NCBI GenBank assembly: GCA_001797815.1
Contig: MGQK01000123.1
Location: 12,864-20,846 of the forward strand
DNA length: 7,983 nt
DNA from: Deltaproteobacteria bacterium RBG_13_61_14
Lineage (GTDB): Bacteria > RBG-13-61-14
Reading direction: 5' to 3'
Under the pieces are notes generated by a model, which did not search any database, was not told the origin of the DNA, and saw nothing but the letters and a program-made list of their open reading frames with translations. This document shows, piece after piece, positions 6,684-7,983 of the stretch. The position numbers and the translations under genes are program-made. Every line of letters starts with the position of its first letter. Position 1 is the stretch's first letter.

Positions 6684-6712
6684 TTGACTCTGGCTCAGAA
6701 GAATGTTAGTTT
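6684..6712 (+). promoter_or_regulatory. Promoter of the second LDI-like gene, interrupted downstream
   Basis: TTGACT (6684-6689), 17 bp, TAGTTT (6707-6712) with TG one base before the -10 (TGtTAGTTT). It sits 7 bp after the glycosyltransferase relic, at the same place and with the same geometry as the promoter of copy 1. The inserted element begins two bases after the -10, so any transcript from here would carry almost the whole element in a leader of nearly 190 nt. Confidence 0.6.
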
Positions 6713-6713
6713 G
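6704..6713. repeat. Target-site duplication, left copy
   Basis: TGTTAGTTTG, a perfect 10-bp direct repeat of 6872-6881, directly abuts the left inverted repeat of the inserted element. In copy 1 of the unit the equivalent site occurs once (TGCTAATTTG, 4502-4511), which shows the pre-insertion state. Confidence 0.85.
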
Positions 6714-6871
6714 GGTGTGCGACATTTTTGGTGGATTTTTCCATTAACCCATTGATTTTGCGGGTGATGGTGTCTGTAATGAATACTTACAGATATTGGA
6801 TGAATTCCCCAGTCATTTTCAGAACTTTGGGAATTCCTCGGCCGCCTAGCCACCATTTATGTCGCACACCT
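6714..6871. mobile_element. MITE-like non-coding element, 158 bp
   Basis: The ends are GGTGTGCGACAT (6714-6725) and its perfect complement ATGTCGCACACC (6859-6870). The inverted match resumes after three mismatches with TGGTGG, giving 18 of 21 positions. A perfect 10-bp direct repeat flanks the element, with one extra T (6871) on the right. It encodes no transposase and is clearly richer in AT than its surroundings. Inside is a hairpin, TCTGTAA (6773-6779) and TTACAGA (6787-6793), and two GAATTCC sites (6802-6808 and 6831-6837). Mobilisation would need a transposase elsewhere. The family is not recognised; a target duplication of about 10 bp is compatible with several DDE groups such as IS4. 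The empty site at copy 1 supports insertion. Confidence 0.85.
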
Positions 6872-6881
6872 TGTTAGTTTG
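6872..6881 (+). promoter_or_regulatory. Target-site duplication, right copy, carrying an extended -10
   Basis: TGTTAGTTTG repeats the original extended -10 (TGtTAGTTT) 26 nt before the ATG of the second LDI-like gene, at the ancestral distance. No good -35 lies 16-18 bp upstream within the element end (bases near 6852-6858 read ACCATTT), so activity would depend on the TG extension alone. It may be a weak substitute promoter or inert. Confidence 0.45.
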
Positions 6882-6906
6882 AAGCTATTTCCAGGAGGTT
6901 ACAGAC

Positions 6907-7983
6907 ATGAGAACGGGGCGACTTCTTGCCATGGTTGCCATCCTGTTACTTTCCATCTCGGCCGCGGCAACGGACCCTGGCTGCCCGGTGGACCCGTCCG
7001 CTTACCCGGTCATCGGCCCGGAAGAGATGGCGCAACTCCGCTGGACCCTCAAGCTCGCCAGCCAGCCGCTGGATGATTTTTCCAACCTGGAAGGCGCTAA
7101 CCAGTTCGGCATGCAGGCCTACCGCTACCAGATCGCCTTCATGACCTATGCCCTGGCGCTGGAGCAATACCACAAGCTCCCGGCCTTTCGCGAGCTCCTG
7201 CAGCCGGCCATGGACCGTTTCATCGAAAAGATGGTCCAGAAGCCGGTGTGGGAGTTCTGGGCCGGGGTGAGCCAAGGCGTGCCCACCCTGGAACCCAAAC
7301 GGGACCGGCCCTATCCCGAAGTCCACGACCCGGTGGGCGACATCAACATCATGTATTCCGGCCACCTGGGTCACATGATCGGGCTGTATGAGATGTTCTA
7401 CCGCGATTTCCACTGGGACCAGCCCGGCAGCATCGTGTTTGCCTGGTCCGAGGACGAAAAATACGTGTATGACAACCCCAAGCTGCAACAGGCGATGTGG
7501 AAGCAGATGGACGAGAACCCCTGGCATTCCATCGCCTGCGAGCCCAACGCCGTCTTCCCCGAGTGCAACCAGCACCCGGTGCTATCCTTTATCCTCTACG
7601 ACTGGACCCACGGCACCCGCCTGGCCGAGGTGCGGCAGAAGTTCTTCGACTTTTTCCTGGAGCGCAAGCTGATTGACCCCCGCACCCACGCGACCGCGGG
7701 TTATTACCTGATCAAGCAGAACCAGGTCTTCAGCCTGCAAAGCCCTCGATCCGACAATGCCTATGACCTGCTCACCGTGCCGGCCGTTGCCCTGGGCCTT
7801 TTAGGTAAGGGGTCGTCCTCGGCCGACGGTTGGACCGGCGCCTTCATGCACGCCTGGCAGCCGGAATTCATCGAGCGCCATTACCCCTATCAGCGGGAAA
7901 ACAATCTCAAAGAGGCGGACGAGGAGGGGGCCCGGCTCAAGCGCGACCTTGCCGGCCGGCCGCTCAAATACGGTTTTTTTGCC
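6907..7983 (+). CDS. Secreted linalool dehydratase/isomerase-like protein, copy 2, 3' end outside window
   Basis: Open from ATG 6907 to the window end (359 codons, no stop), so it is incomplete. AGGAGG (6893-6898) lies 8 nt upstream. The signal peptide is MRTGRLLAMVAILLLSISAA, followed by a mature start like that of copy 1 (CPVDPSAYP against CPVDPSTYP). It aligns with copy 1 without a single gap, about 301 of 359 residues identical by hand count. H153, C211, C220 and Y74 occupy the same positions, so the putative catalytic set is intact. Differences concentrate in the signal peptide and around residues 272-300 and 331-359; the latter two may tune substrate or stability. The even protein-level conservation suggests that both copies remain under selection. 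Expression is probably altered by the element in its promoter region. Same uncertainty on substrate as copy 1. Confidence 0.8.
   Translation, partial: MRTGRLLAMVAILLLSISAAATDPGCPVDPSAYPVIGPEEMAQLRWTLKLASQPLDDFSNLEGANQFGMQAYRYQIAFMTYALALEQYHKLPAFRELLQPAMDRFIEKMVQKPVWEFWAGVSQGVPTLEPKRDRPYPEVHDPVGDINIMYSGHLGHMIGLYEMFYRDFHWDQPGSIVFAWSEDEKYVYDNPKLQQAMWKQMDENPWHSIACEPNAVFPECNQHPVLSFILYDWTHGTRLAEVRQKFFDFFLERKLIDPRTHATAGYYLIKQNQVFSLQSPRSDNAYDLLTVPAVALGLLGKGSSSADGWTGAFMHAWQPEFIERHYPYQRENNLKEADEEGARLKRDLAGRPLKYGFFA

Larger units (their letters stand above)
4064..7983 (+). repeat. Tandem duplication of a glycosyltransferase-LDI gene unit
   Basis: Bases about 4064-5615 (glycosyltransferase tail, promoter, first LDI-like gene) are homologous and colinear with about 6296-7983 (relic tail, promoter, second LDI-like gene), apart from the 158-bp element inserted in the second copy. 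The fragment of a GMC gene between the copies marks the end of unit 1, so the duplicated unit was probably glycosyltransferase - LDI-like - GMC. A deletion later joined GMC-1 to the tail of glycosyltransferase-2. Whether an intact GMC gene follows the second LDI-like gene lies outside the window. Confidence 0.8.

Noticed and set aside
6504-6755. 83-codon plus-strand frame running from the glycosyltransferase relic into the inserted element
   Set aside because: It is out of frame with the relic's homology and ends in the inverted-repeat end of the element; no domain.
6714-6871. Riboswitch or attenuator upstream of the second LDI-like gene
   Set aside because: The flanking 10-bp direct repeats, the terminal inverted repeats and the empty site in copy 1 are better explained by transposition.

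Overview
This is a high-GC bacterial window, apparently from a Gram-negative: it encodes a multi-pass membrane glycosyltransferase with a large extracytoplasmic tail and two secreted enzymes with clear signal peptides. I cannot name the genus. The left part is ordinary: the 3' end of a CheY-like response regulator (1-335), a convergent XRE-family repressor on the minus strand (431-862), and a 500-bp intergenic stretch with hairpins and repeats. Then comes gltX, glutamyl-tRNA synthetase (1464-2876), behind a good sigma70-type promoter (TTGACA-17-TAGACT).

The right part (2873-7983) is the interesting one. A GT-C type membrane glycosyltransferase gene overlaps the gltX stop by 4 bp. It is followed by a secreted protein of the linalool dehydratase/isomerase (LDI) family (4539-6107), which keeps the His and the Cys-x8-Cys pair of that family. 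The LDI-like gene overlaps by ATGA the start of a GMC-type flavin oxidoreductase, but that gene is cut after about 62 codons. It is fused in frame to the last ~110 codons of a second, diverged copy of the glycosyltransferase, which also carries an in-frame stop. A second LDI-like gene follows (6907 to the window end, about 84% identical in protein). The layout is best read as an old tandem duplication of a [glycosyltransferase - LDI-like - GMC oxidoreductase] unit. A deletion then removed the rest of the first GMC gene and the front of the second glycosyltransferase gene.

The two LDI-like genes share a promoter design, TTGACT-17-TGnTARTTT overlapping an extended -10. In the second copy a 158-bp non-coding element with terminal inverted repeats (MITE-like) has landed exactly at the -10. 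Its 10-bp target duplication is TGTTAGTTTG, so the extended -10 is now present on both sides of the element. The two LDI-like genes also contain three runs of 92-107 bp that are identical even at silent sites, set in otherwise diverged sequence, which suggests gene conversion.

How the genes work together is inference. Enzymes of the LDI family isomerise and dehydrate or hydrate small isoprenoid alcohols in the periplasm. A GMC oxidoreductase could oxidise such an alcohol, and a GT-C enzyme uses polyprenyl-phosphate sugars on the same side of the membrane. The substrate is unknown.
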